Assembly (NCBI GenBank): GCA_017613815.1
Contig: JAGADB010000172.1
Location: forward strand, 1-11,499
DNA from: Clostridia bacterium
GTDB taxonomy: Bacteria; Bacillota; Clostridia; Oscillospirales; CAG-382
Length of the DNA: 11,499 nt
Direction of reading: 5' to 3'
Of the stretch, positions 1 to 9,561 are shown in pieces. The notes under the pieces are model-generated. The model did no database searches. It saw nothing but the letters and a program-made list of their open reading frames with translations, and was not told where the DNA came from. Numbering within the stretch: position 1 is the first letter of the stretch; each line of letters starts with the position of its first letter. The position numbers and the translations under genes are program-made.

Positions 1-197
1 ACGCCCTCTCCACCGCGCTTTTCGTCATGGGAGTCAAAGACTCGCTCGAACTTTACGAGAATAAAATATACGATTTCGAAGCGGTATTCGTAACAAACGA
101 CGGAAAGGTTTACCTGACGGACGGAATAAAAGACGGTTTTATACTGTTCGGCGACGCGTACTACGACGGGGTTTCTTATCTTGAAATTGCAAAATAA
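1..197 (+). CDS. ApbE-like FAD:protein FMN transferase, C-terminal end only (5' truncated by window)
   Basis: An open frame enters from the left edge (first whole codon at position 3) and ends at TAA 195-197, giving 64 visible residues. It begins [10 protein letters not shown], which matches the C-terminal motif of ApbE flavin transferases (usually D-A-L-S/A-T-A-L-F-V-x-G). Bases 1-2 are AC, which fits the GAC codon of the Asp before it. In the family, that Asp and the Thr of this motif help bind the metal. The later segment [16 protein letters not shown] also fits the ApbE tail. ApbE proteins attach FMN through a phosphoester bond to Thr/Ser of targets such as Rnf or Nqr subunits, usually outside the membrane. 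The catalytic core and any lipoprotein signal lie outside the window, so neither target nor location can be read here. The call rests on a short C-terminal match. Confidence 0.7.
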   Translation, partial: ALSTALFVMGVKDSLELYENKIYDFEAVFVTNDGKVYLTDGIKDGFILFGDAYYDGVSYLEIAK

Positions 198-222
198 AAA
201 TCGGGGTTAAACCCCGATTTTT
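196..222. terminator. Bidirectional rho-independent terminator between convergent genes
   Basis: The arms AAAAATCGGGG (196-206) and CCCCGATTTTT (212-222) are perfect complements around a 5-nt loop. A-runs on one side and T-runs on the other give a U-tract in both directions. It lies directly after the plus-strand stop codon (195-197), and its right arm overlaps the first bases of the minus-strand stop codon (221-223). It can therefore end transcripts of both convergent genes. Confidence 0.88.
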
Positions 223-1393
223 ATACTATCTGAAGCACGAAAAATTTAAGATACGTGCTTTCGTCCGCGGAAAGCAGCGACGCGTGGTCGGGCGACTGAG
301 TCTTTATCTCTATCACCCTTGCCGAAACGCCGCTCTGCGCCGACGCCTCTTTCAGCATCTTTTCAAAAAGCGCGATTGAAATATAATGCGTGCACGAAGC
401 AGTTACGAGATATCCGCCTTCCTTTACGAGCTTCATTCCGAGGACGTTTATATCCTTATATCCTCTGTAAGCGTTCTTGACGTCGTCGGCACTCTTGCAG
501 AACGCGGGCGGGTCAAGTATCACGACGTCGAATTTGCGGTTTTCTTTTTTATATTCCCTCAGTGCGTCGAATACGTCGGCGCATTTCGTTTCTATTACGT
601 TTCCGAAGCCGTTCAGTTTTGCATTAATCTTTACCTCGTCAAGCGCCCTTGTGGAAATATCAACTGCAGTTACGCTTTTTGCACCCGCTTTTGCCGCGTT
701 TACCGAAAAGCCGCCGACGTTGCAGAAAAGGTCGAGCACATCTGCGTCTTTGCAATATCTTCTTACTGCAAGTCTGTTTTCCTTCTGGTCGAGGAAGTAT
801 CCCGTTTTCTGTCCGTTTTCGAGGTCAACCGTCATTCTAAGGCCGTTTTCTTGGATTTCGGTTCTTGTGTCAAATTCCCCGTAAAGTTTTCCTTTGAACT
901 GTTTCAGTCCCTCTTTTTCTCTCGACGCAGTATCGCTTCTCTCGTATATGCCTTTCGGGCTGAAAACCTTTACAAGAGCCGATATAATCTTATCCTTATT
1001 GAGTTTCATGCCGAGCGTCAGTATCTGAACGCACAAGATATCAGCGTATTTATCGACTATAAGTCCCGGCAGGTTGTCGGATTCCGAAAAAACAACGCGG
1101 CAGCAGTTACCGTATCCGAGTTTTTCGCGCAAAGCCTTCGCCTTTCTTATTCTGCTCTCGAAAAGCTCCTCCGTCGGCTCGCTTTCGTCTCTTATGAATA
1201 TGCGCACGAGTATCTTTGAAAGATGATTTATATATCCTTTGCCCAGATATTCGTTATTACAGTCAAAAACGTACGCAACGTCGCCGTTTTTGCCCTTGCC
1301 CTCGATTTTCGACGCTTCGTTGGCGTAAACCCACGGAAAACCTTCTCTTATTCTCTTATCTTCGTTCTTTTTCAGATACACGTTATAAGGCAT
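221..1393 (-). CDS. rlmI: RlmI-like class I SAM-dependent 23S rRNA (cytosine-5) methyltransferase
   Basis: This 390-residue protein has the length and layout of the RlmI/YccW family: an N-terminal PUA-type RNA-binding domain (about residues 1-70), a linker domain, and a C-terminal Rossmann methyltransferase domain (about 185-390). Visible landmarks are GQKTGYFLDQKENR (194-207), SAM-binding motif I DLFCNVGGFS (221-230), the acidic residue D245 after the next strand, the DPP motif (294-296) and SCTH with candidate catalytic Cys334. Family members methylate C5 of a cytosine in 23S rRNA (C1962 in E. coli) in the cytoplasm. The exact target base here is inferred from homology; some paralogues of this fold act on other sites. 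The ATG at 1393 is preceded on the minus strand by a GAGGAG Shine-Dalgarno at about 1401-1406. The gene is monocistronic, with its own promoter and a shared terminator. Confidence 0.88.
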   Translation of the reverse strand: MPYNVYLKKNEDKRIREGFPWVYANEASKIEGKGKNGDVAYVFDCNNEYLGKGYINHLSKILVRIFIRDESEPTEELFESRIRKAKALREKLGYGNCCRVVFSESDNLPGLIVDKYADILCVQILTLGMKLNKDKIISALVKVFSPKGIYERSDTASREKEGLKQFKGKLYGEFDTRTEIQENGLRMTVDLENGQKTGYFLDQKENRLAVRRYCKDADVLDLFCNVGGFSVNAAKAGAKSVTAVDISTRALDEVKINAKLNGFGNVIETKCADVFDALREYKKENRKFDVVILDPPAFCKSADDVKNAYRGYKDINVLGMKLVKEGGYLVTASCTHYISIALFEKMLKEASAQSGVSARVIEIKTQSPDHASLLSADESTYLKFFVLQIV

Positions 1394-1421
1394 AAATCTT
1401 CTCCTCGCATTTCCTTTTTAT

Positions 1422-1450
1422 ATTATAAACGAACGCGGCAAAAAAAGCAA
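1422..1450 (-). promoter_or_regulatory. SigA-type promoter of the rRNA methyltransferase gene
   Basis: Read on the minus strand, there is a -35 element TTGCTT (1445-1450), a 17-nt spacer and a perfect -10 element TATAAT (1422-1427). The predicted start is about 15-20 nt upstream of the gene's ribosome binding site, giving a very short leader. It is divergent from the pheST promoter about 45 bp away. Confidence 0.72.
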
Positions 1451-1493
1451 CACGTCTGTGTTTTCGGAGAAAAAACAATTTTTGCTTTTACTA

Positions 1494-1522
1494 TTGCATT
1501 TCAAAAACTATTGTGATATAAT
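1494..1522 (+). promoter_or_regulatory. SigA-type extended -10 promoter of the pheST T-box leader
   Basis: The -35 element TTGCAT (1494-1499), a 17-nt spacer and the perfect -10 element TATAAT (1517-1522) are visible, with an extended -10 TG at 1514-1515. The expected start is near 1529, shortly before the first T-box helix, which suits a leader transcribed from its first stem. Confidence 0.8.
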
Positions 1523-1545
1523 ATATCAGAATTTTAATCAACAAA

Positions 1546-1777
1546 CGCTATGAAAAAGAGCGCTTTTATACGTTTTCGGCATACAAAGAGAGAAACGGGC
1601 GGTGAAATCGTTTTTGTGCCGGTATAATCGCATTTCGCTTTGGAGCGGCTCCGGTCAAAGCCGGCGACGTAGTTTCACGTTACGAAATACTGTTTATACA
1701 GACTGAGCGCCTATATTTTTAGGAAAATGGGTGGTACCGCGATTTTTTCGTCCCGTATTTATACGGGACTTTTATAT
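1546..1777 (+). ncRNA. T-box leader riboswitch, tRNA-Phe responsive
   Basis: The T-box core GGGTGGTACCGCG (1729-1741) is intact. Its UGGU (1732-1735) can pair with the ACCA end of uncharged tRNA-Phe. Stem I can be drawn: 1546-1549 with 1644-1647, 1559-1562 with 1636-1639, 1568-1571 with 1622-1625, 1577-1581 with 1617-1621, 1584-1587 with 1613-1616, and a distal arm 1594-1597 with 1609-1612. The distal arm carries an AGAGA bulge (1589-1593) and a GGTGAAA loop motif (1601-1607), both typical of T-box stem I. The best specifier candidate is UUC (Phe) at 1634-1636. Further hairpins lie at 1651-1664 and 1690-1701. In the antiterminator, GGG (1729-1731) pairs with CCC (1752-1754), and CGA with UCG closes the second helix. 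Those C residues also belong to the terminator arm, so the two structures exclude each other. Uncharged tRNA-Phe is expected to raise pheST expression. The fold was drawn by eye, so lower stem I pairings are approximate. Confidence 0.93.
1750..1777 (+). terminator. Regulated rho-independent terminator of the T-box leader
   Basis: GTCCCGTA (1750-1757) pairs perfectly with TACGGGAC (1762-1769) around a TTTA loop, followed by TTTT and an AT-rich tail. The 5' arm contains the CCC needed by the T-box antiterminator, so this is the off-state structure. It lies 23 nt before the pheS start, with the pheS Shine-Dalgarno outside the hairpin. Confidence 0.9.
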
Positions 1778-1800
1778 TTTTACGATACAGGAGAATCATT

Positions 1801-2820
1801 ATGAAAGAAAAACTTGAAGCGTTAAAACAAAAAGCTCTGGATGACCTTGCAAAAGTTTCCGACGCAGCCGCTCTCGAACAGATGAGAGTCGCTTACCTCG
1901 GCAAAAAAAGCGAGCTTGCCGCAATTCTCAAAGGGATGGCTTCCCTTACGGCTGAAGAGCGCCCGATTATCGGTCAGCTCGGAAACAGTGTAAGAACCGC
2001 CATTGAAGAGGCGTTTGAGGTTGCCAAAAAACACGTTGTGGAGCTCGAAACCGCAAAAAAAATCAATGCGGAAAGACTTGACGTTACGCTCCCTTCTAAA
2101 AAAACGGACAAGGGCAATCTTCATCCGCTGACAAAGGTTCAGTCGGAACTCGAAAACATAGTCTTAGGCATGGGATTTTCCATTGCAGAAGGTCCCGAAG
2201 TTGAAACGGATTACTACAATTTCACCGCGCTGAACACTCCTGAGTTTCACCCGGCGCGCGACGTGCAGGACACGTTCTACATCACCGACAAGGTTTTACT
2301 GCGCTCGCAGACAAGTACGGTTCAGGTTCACGTTATGGAGAATAACAAGCCGCCGATAAGAATTATATCCCCCGGTCGTGTTTATCGCTCCGACGCGGTT
2401 GACGCAACCCACTCGCCGATGTTCCATCAGTGTGAGGGACTCGTCATAGACAAAAACATCACGATGGCAGACCTCAAAGGCACGCTTGAAACCTTTGCAA
2501 AAGCGATGTTCGGCGACAAGACGAAAATCAGGTTCCGTCCTCATCACTTCCCGTTTACCGAGCCGTCGTGCGAGGTTGACGTAAGCTGTTTCGTATGCGG
2601 CGGCAAGGGCTGCAGCGTATGCAAGGGCGAGGGTTGGATAGAAATTCTGGGTGCCGGCATGGTTCACCCCAACGTTCTCAGAATGAGCGGAATCGACCCC
2701 GACGTTTACAGCGGTTTTGCGTTCGGTATGGGCATTGAAAGAATAGTTATGACGAAATACGGCATTTCCGATATGCGTCTTCTGTACGAAAACGACACTC
2801 GTTTTCTCTCACAGTTTTAA
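1801..2820 (+). CDS. pheS: Phenylalanyl-tRNA synthetase alpha subunit
   Basis: PheS is the catalytic subunit of the cytoplasmic alpha2-beta2 enzyme that charges tRNA-Phe with phenylalanine using ATP. At 339 residues it has the normal bacterial length. An N-terminal coiled-coil region (about 1-95), which in the family contacts tRNA, is followed by the class II synthetase core. Visible core parts are motif 1 (about 108-126), [19 protein letters not shown] (192-210), motif 2 [17 protein letters not shown] (245-261) and motif 3 [13 protein letters not shown] (305-317). Ala307 in motif 3 is the equivalent of E. coli Ala294, which sets the size of the amino-acid pocket, so normal Phe specificity is expected. 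Four cysteines (263, 266, 271, 274) form a CxxC-x4-CxxC insert that is common in Bacillota PheS. AGGAGA (1789-1794) lies upstream of the ATG. The pheT start is 14 nt beyond the stop codon. Confidence 0.98.
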   Translation: MKEKLEALKQKALDDLAKVSDAAALEQMRVAYLGKKSELAAILKGMASLTAEERPIIGQLGNSVRTAIEEAFEVAKKHVVELETAKKINAERLDVTLPSKKTDKGNLHPLTKVQSELENIVLGMGFSIAEGPEVETDYYNFTALNTPEFHPARDVQDTFYITDKVLLRSQTSTVQVHVMENNKPPIRIISPGRVYRSDAVDATHSPMFHQCEGLVIDKNITMADLKGTLETFAKAMFGDKTKIRFRPHHFPFTEPSCEVDVSCFVCGGKGCSVCKGEGWIEILGAGMVHPNVLRMSGIDPDVYSGFAFGMGIERIVMTKYGISDMRLLYENDTRFLSQF

Positions 2821-2834
2821 GGAGGTAACGGAAT

Positions 2835-5225
2835 ATGAAATTATCAATGAATTGGCTTAAAGATTACGTTGACAGGTCATTTGACCCGAAAGAATTTTCG
2901 GACAAGATGACGCTTACCGGCTCCAAAGTCGAAGGCTTTGAAAAGCTCGGCGAGGAAATAAAAAACGTTGTCGTGGGAAAACTTTTATCCGTTGAACCTC
3001 ATCCCGATTCCGACCACCTTCTTATATGCATGGTTGACGTCGGCAAAGAAGAACCCGTGCAGATAGTTACCGGCGCGCAGAACGTTAAACCGGGAGAACT
3101 CGTTCCCGCGGCTCTTGACGATTCTTTTCTTCCGGGCGGAGTTCACATAAAAGCGGGCAAGCTAAGAGGCGTTGCTTCCAACGGAATGCTCTGCTCTCTT
3201 TCGGAGCTCGGACTGACTCTCAACGACTTTCCGTACGCCGACGAAAACGGAATCTTTCTTCTCAAAGAGGACTGCAAGCCCGGCGACGACATAAAAGACG
3301 TATTATGCTTAAACGACGTGGCGGTTGAATTTGAAATCACCTCCAACCGTCCCGACTGTCTTTCGATTATCGGACTTGCAAGAGAGACGGCGGCATCTTT
3401 TGCCGTTCCTCTTAATCTTCACACCCCCGTCGTTAACGACGGACTCTACAACGGAAAAACCATAAACGACTATATAAGCGTTACGGTTGAAGACAGCAAG
3501 CTCTGTCCGAGATACACAGCAAGAGTCGTTGAAGACATAAAAATCGAACCTTCTCCGAAGTGGCTGCGCGCACGTCTCCGCGCCTGCGGCGTAAGGCCGA
3601 TAAACAACATAGTCGACATCACGAACTACGTTTGCCTTGAATACGGCCAGCCGATGCACGCTTTTGACTACAACTATCTCAAAGGCGGTAAAATCGTCGT
3701 AAGACATGCGGCAAGCGGTGAAAAAATCACCACTCTCGACGGTGTTGAAAGAAATCTTAACGAAAACATGCTCGTTATTGCCGACGCCGAAAGAGCGGTT
3801 GCCGTTGCGGGCGTTATGGGCGGCGAAAACAGCGAAATCATTCCCGAAACAAAGACAATAGTTTTCGAATCCGCAAACTTCAACGGTCCGTCCGTCAGAA
3901 TTACGGCGCGCGACTTAGGTCTTCGCACCGAGGCGAGCGGCAGATACGAGAAGGGGCTTGACAGAGAAAACACGCTTCCCGCCGTTGAAAGAGCGTGCGA
4001 GCTTATAGAGCTTCTCGGCGCGGGCAAGGTTGTAAAGGGAATCATCGACGTTTATCCCGAAAAAGCGCCTCAGAACGTCATAGACTTCGACCCCGTCAAG
4101 ATAAACGAATTTCTCGGCACAGACGTGCCGCTTGAATCGATGCTCGACACATTCAGACGTCTCGAAATAAAATGCGAAAACGGAAAATTATATCCTCCGT
4201 CTTACAGAGCCGACCTTGAGGGAATGCACGACATTGCGGAAGAAGTTATAAGAATTTACGGATACGACAAAATTCCGTCAACGATGTTCTCCGCTCAGGT
4301 TTCTATAAGCGGAAGAACCGACCGTCAGCAGAAAATCGTATCTCTTAACAATCTGCTCACGCAAAGCGGCTTTTACGAGGTGCAGACTTATTCCTTCATA
4401 AGTCCGAAATACTACGACAACATCTCTCTTGCGCCCGACGCGCCGGAAAGAGATTCGGTCGTAATATCAAATCCTCTCGGAGAAGACACGAGCATTATGA
4501 GAACGACGGCGCTTCCGAGCGTACTCGAAGTGCTTTCGCTCAATCTCAGGCACAGAAACAAGAAGTGCTCGATTTATGAAAACGCAAAGGTTTACATCAA
4601 AAAGCCCGGTGAGGAACTTCCGGACGAAAGGCTTTCAACCGTGCTTGCGTTCTACGGAAACGGCGATTTTTACAATATGAAGGGATATGCGGAGCAGGTA
4701 TTATCGCTGTTCGGCATTGAAAAGACACAAGCCGTTTCAAAAACGGATCTTCCCTACTTCCACCCCGGAAGATGTGCAAGTCTTGAAGGAAGCGACGGCG
4801 TTTCTTATGCGGTATTCGGTGAACTTCACCCGACAGTTGCGAAAAAATACGATTTCGACCTTCCCGTTTACGTCTGCATCTGCGACACTGAAAAACTTCT
4901 CGGAGTAGTCGCCGAAGAAAAGCATTACGTTCCGCTTCCGAAATTCCCCGCAATAGAAAGAGACCTTGCGTTCGTATGCGACGAGTCGCTTTCAAGCGGA
5001 GACATCAAGAACGCCATCGTAAAATACGGCGGAAAGCTTCTCGAAAGCGTCGAAATATTCGATATTTACAGAGACGCAAAGCTCGGAGAGAACAAAAAGT
5101 CCATGGCTTACAGTCTCATGCTCCGTTCTCCCGAAAAAACGCTTGACGACAGCGACTGCGACAAAATAATGTACAAAATCCTAAGCGGTCTCGAAAGGGA
5201 TTTCGGAATTACCTTAAGATCATAA
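2835..5225 (+). CDS. pheT: Phenylalanyl-tRNA synthetase beta subunit
   Basis: This 796-residue protein is a full-length bacterial PheT, the second subunit of the alpha2-beta2 synthetase. Domains in order are an N-terminal EMAPII-like tRNA-binding domain (about 40-150, with HPDSDHLLIC at 56-65), the B3/B4 editing region (about 205-385, beginning near NRPDCLSIIGLARE) that in the family removes mischarged Tyr, the B5 domain (about 415-485, with DIAEEVIRIYGYDKIP), a catalytic-like core, and a C-terminal FDX-ACB anticodon-binding domain (about 702-795, starting KFPAIERDLAFV). No domain is missing. A strong GGAGG (2821-2825) immediately follows the pheS stop codon, so translation of the two subunits is probably coupled. 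The gene is controlled through the T-box leader upstream of pheS and ends at a rho-independent terminator 11 nt downstream. Confidence 0.98.
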   Translation: MKLSMNWLKDYVDRSFDPKEFSDKMTLTGSKVEGFEKLGEEIKNVVVGKLLSVEPHPDSDHLLICMVDVGKEEPVQIVTGAQNVKPGELVPAALDDSFLPGGVHIKAGKLRGVASNGMLCSLSELGLTLNDFPYADENGIFLLKEDCKPGDDIKDVLCLNDVAVEFEITSNRPDCLSIIGLARETAASFAVPLNLHTPVVNDGLYNGKTINDYISVTVEDSKLCPRYTARVVEDIKIEPSPKWLRARLRACGVRPINNIVDITNYVCLEYGQPMHAFDYNYLKGGKIVVRHAASGEKITTLDGVERNLNENMLVIADAERAVAVAGVMGGENSEIIPETKTIVFESANFNGPSVRITARDLGLRTEASGRYEKGLDRENTLPAVERACELIELLGAGKVVKGIIDVYPEKAPQNVIDFDPVKINEFLGTDVPLESMLDTFRRLEIKCENGKLYPPSYRADLEGMHDIAEEVIRIYGYDKIPSTMFSAQVSISGRTDRQQKIVSLNNLLTQSGFYEVQTYSFISPKYYDNISLAPDAPERDSVVISNPLGEDTSIMRTTALPSVLEVLSLNLRHRNKKCSIYENAKVYIKKPGEELPDERLSTVLAFYGNGDFYNMKGYAEQVLSLFGIEKTQAVSKTDLPYFHPGRCASLEGSDGVSYAVFGELHPTVAKKYDFDLPVYVCICDTEKLLGVVAEEKHYVPLPKFPAIERDLAFVCDESLSSGDIKNAIVKYGGKLLESVEIFDIYRDAKLGENKKSMAYSLMLRSPEKTLDDSDCDKIMYKILSGLERDFGITLRS

Positions 5226-5236
5226 GCAAAAATATC

Positions 5237-5270
5237 AAAACCTCCGCGTAAAAGCGGAGGTTTTCTTTTA
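5237..5270 (+). terminator. Rho-independent terminator of the pheST operon
   Basis: CCTCCGC (5241-5247) pairs with GCGGAGG (5254-5260) around GTAAAA. AAAA on the left and TTTT on the right extend the stem, and the tract TTTTCTTTT (5261-5269) follows. It separates pheST transcription from the atp operon. Confidence 0.92.
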
Positions 5271-5276
5271 AAAGGC

Positions 5277-5305
5277 TTGATATTTACGGAATATTATGTT
5301 ATAAT
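5277..5305 (+). promoter_or_regulatory. SigA-type extended -10 promoter of the atp operon
   Basis: TTGATA (5277-5282) is one base from consensus. It is followed by a 17-nt spacer and a perfect TATAAT (5300-5305) preceded by an extended -10 TG (5297-5298). The promoter starts within ten bases of the pheST terminator. The leader to the first gene is about 38 nt, AT-rich, and shows no hairpin or operator that I can recognise. Confidence 0.85.
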
Positions 5306-5349
5306 AAATGAAATTATTATTTATTATCTGACCCGCTCATGAGGTAACT

Positions 5350-5760
5350 ATGCCGAAAATTGACAAGACAGTTAAAAACGAGACAATTTATATTTTGTCG
5401 TTTGAGATAATATTCAGCCTTATTATGCAGTCAGTTTTTCTCATTATCGGCAAATGGGATATTACCGTATTATTTGGAAATCTTCTATCCGGCTCTGCCG
5501 CCGTTTTAAACTTCTTTCTCATGGGCCTTACGGTTCAGAAAGCGGTGCGGAAAGACGAAAAGGACGCAAAAAATATGCTTAAAGTATCCCAGATATACAG
5601 AACGCTGCTTCTGTTTATTATCGCGGGAATAGGCGTATATTTCAGCGTCTTTAACACGGTTGCGGCGCTTGTGCCCTTATTCTTTCCGAGAATTGCGATT
5701 GCCCTGCGCCCTCTTTTTATGAAAAAGAATAATAACGACTCCGAAAATATCGAAAAATAA
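5350..5760 (+). CDS. atpI: ATP synthase subunit I-like membrane protein (AtpI)
   Basis: This is a 136-residue hydrophobic protein with four predicted membrane segments (about 12-34, 39-62, 84-101 and 104-119), a basic loop between segments two and three, and a polar Lys/Asn-rich C-terminal tail. Size, topology and position directly before atpB match the ATP synthase I chain family. In studied bacteria AtpI is not part of the final enzyme but helps assemble or stabilise the c-ring and may influence Mg2+ supply. The sequence is poorly conserved in this family, so the call rests mainly on topology and gene order. The ATG at 5350 has GAGGT (5341-5345) upstream. It is the first gene of the operon. 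Confidence 0.82.
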   Translation: MPKIDKTVKNETIYILSFEIIFSLIMQSVFLIIGKWDITVLFGNLLSGSAAVLNFFLMGLTVQKAVRKDEKDAKNMLKVSQIYRTLLLFIIAGIGVYFSVFNTVAALVPLFFPRIAIALRPLFMKKNNNDSENIEK

Positions 5761-5778
5761 AAGTATATATCACAAAAC

Positions 5779-5783
5779 GGTGA
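5779..5783 (+). promoter_or_regulatory. Weak ribosome binding site deciding the atpB start
   Basis: GGTGA (5779-5783) matches part of the anti-Shine-Dalgarno complement and ends 5 nt before ATG 5789. The alternative GTG at 5780 overlaps this motif and has no Shine-Dalgarno of its own, so ATG 5789 is the better start. The site is much weaker than that of atpE. Confidence 0.5.
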
Positions 5784-5788
5784 AACAA

Positions 5789-6673
5789 ATGAAACGAAAA
5801 AGTCTTCGGTTTATTCTAACCGATATAATTTTAATAATACTTATGATTTTACCCGTAACGGCGGGCATTGTACTCAAAGTGCTCACAAAGCCCGTCTCGG
5901 AAGGTATTGAAATTTCGGGCGCAAGAATTTATTTTTCAATAGACATGCCCGTTCAACCCCTTCTTATTACTGAATCCCAGATAAATTCGTTTATAGTAAT
6001 TCTCTCCGTATTTTTCCTTGCCCTTTATCTGACGCACGGAATTACCGCAAAAGGCGGCAGCAAGAGGCAGATATTTGCGGAAATGATAGTTGAAAAAACG
6101 GAAAATCTCGTAAACGGCAACATGGGCAAATATTTTCACGGATTTGCGCCGTTTGTCGCCGCAATTATGGCTCTCTCCGCTTTTTCAAGTCTGCTTACGC
6201 TTGTGGGACTCTATCCCCCGACTTCCGACATCAACATCGTCTCCGGCTGGGCGCTGCTCGTATTTATATTAATTACGCACTACAAGATGAAATGCGGTCC
6301 GATTTACTATTTAAAAAGCTTTACGCAGCCGGTGCCGTTTTTGACGCCGCTTAACGTTATAAGTGAAATTTCAACCCCCGTTTCAATGGCGTTCCGTCAT
6401 TACGGAAACATCCTTTCGGGCTCGGTTATTTCAATTCTCGTAGCGTCGGGGCTTCAGGGGCTGTCAAACATGCTCTTCAAAAATCTGCCCGGCGTGCTCG
6501 GCAAAATTCCATTTCTACAAATCGGTATTCCCGCCGTGTTATCCGTTTATTTTGACCTATTCAGCGGTTGTCTGCAGGCGTTCATATTCGCTATGCTGAC
6601 TATGCTGTACGTCTCGACCGGATTTCCCGCGCAGGATTACGCTAAAAAACACAAGCTTGTAAAAAACAATTAA
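5789..6673 (+). CDS. atpB: F1Fo ATP synthase subunit a
   Basis: Subunit a forms the two ion half-channels beside the c-ring. From ATG 5789 it has 294 residues; a GTG at 5780 would add three. There is an N-terminal membrane segment, a short extracytoplasmic stretch, and four to five further hydrophobic segments. The essential helix carries FRHYGN with the invariant Arg at residue 203 and Asn207, matching E. coli Arg210 and Asn214. The last helix carries LQAFIFAMLTMLYV with Gln263, matching E. coli Gln252. Two polar positions differ: the E. coli Glu219 site is Ser212, and the His245 site is Asp256. I infer that the half-channel chemistry is adapted to this enzyme's ion, which the c subunit suggests is Na+. 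The gene starts about 28 nt after atpI, and atpE follows after 21 nt. Confidence 0.95.
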   Translation: MKRKSLRFILTDIILIILMILPVTAGIVLKVLTKPVSEGIEISGARIYFSIDMPVQPLLITESQINSFIVILSVFFLALYLTHGITAKGGSKRQIFAEMIVEKTENLVNGNMGKYFHGFAPFVAAIMALSAFSSLLTLVGLYPPTSDINIVSGWALLVFILITHYKMKCGPIYYLKSFTQPVPFLTPLNVISEISTPVSMAFRHYGNILSGSVISILVASGLQGLSNMLFKNLPGVLGKIPFLQIGIPAVLSVYFDLFSGCLQAFIFAMLTMLYVSTGFPAQDYAKKHKLVKNN

Positions 6674-6979
<306 letters not shown>

Positions 6980-7015
6980 TCTGAAGCCTTTACAGTATTT
7001 TAAGGAGTAATATTC

Positions 7016-7514
7016 ATGCAGTCACTGGAAGTCATATCTGTTAACGTATGGGATACAATTATATCTTTATGCAATCTGGTATTATTGTTTCTTATTCTGA
7101 AAAAATTTTTATATGAGCGCGTAAAAAAGGTCCTTTCCGAAAGGCAGAGCGCTATCGACAAGCAGTATGACGACGCGCTTACTGCAAAAAACGACGCCGA
7201 AGAAGAAAAGTCAAAGTGGCAGGAAAGACTTTCCCATGCCGACGAGGAAGCCGCCGAAATAATCAAGAAATCCAACGAGCAGGCGAAGCTTCACGGCGAC
7301 AGAATTATTTCCGACGCCAAAGACAAGGCCGGAATGATTATTAATCAGGCGCAGAGCGAAGCGGAGCTTGAGCTCGTCAAGGCAAAATCGGAAATAAAGA
7401 AGGAAATCGTCGACGTTTCCGCCGCCCTGACGGAAAAGCTTCTCGACAGAGAAATAAATGAACAGGACCACAGAAACATCATAAATTCATTTATTGACGA
7501 TATAGGTAAAGACG

Positions 7515-7531
<17 letters not shown>
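7016..7531 (+). CDS. atpF: F1Fo ATP synthase subunit b
   Basis: Subunit b is the peripheral stalk that holds F1 against Fo. This 171-residue protein has one N-terminal membrane helix (about 11-29), followed by KKFLYERVKKVLSERQ and a long charged, Ala/Glu/Lys-rich helical region (about 35-160) expected to form a dimeric coiled coil. The length is normal for the family (about 155-175). AAGGAG (7002-7007) precedes ATG 7016. The 3' end overlaps atpH by 17 nt, so the two stalk components are probably translated in a coupled way. There is a single b gene here and no b' duplicate, as in most non-photosynthetic bacteria. Confidence 0.95.
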
Positions 7532-9529
<1,998 letters not shown>

Positions 9530-9561
9530 ATCAAAATTTATAAAAAAACGGAGGTAAATAT

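Noticed and set aside
386..1219. Long open frames on the plus strand, antisense to the rRNA methyltransferase (277 codons in the longest).
   Set aside because: They have no recognisable domains, and the opposite strand encodes a complete well-motivated RlmI family protein with a promoter and ribosome binding site. These frames are a codon-bias shadow.
1223..1516. A 97-codon plus-strand ORF spanning the start of the methyltransferase gene and the divergent promoters.
   Set aside because: It runs antisense through the rlmI 5' end and across both promoters, has no Shine-Dalgarno, and resembles no protein I know.
1550..1627. A 25-codon plus-strand ORF (ATG 1550, TAA 1625) inside the pheST leader, which could be read as a leader peptide.
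   Set aside because: There is no Shine-Dalgarno upstream, it is not rich in Phe codons, and its whole length is explained by T-box stem I.
2589..2622. Four clustered cysteines in PheS (CxxC-x4-CxxC), considered as an inserted zinc-binding module.
   Set aside because: The same Cys-rich insert is usual in PheS of Bacillota, so it is a lineage feature and not a novelty.
5306..5349. The AT-rich atpI leader with repeated TTATT, considered as an operator or riboswitch.
   Set aside because: It is only about 44 nt, shows no stable hairpin or dyad, and looks like ordinary AT-rich leader sequence.
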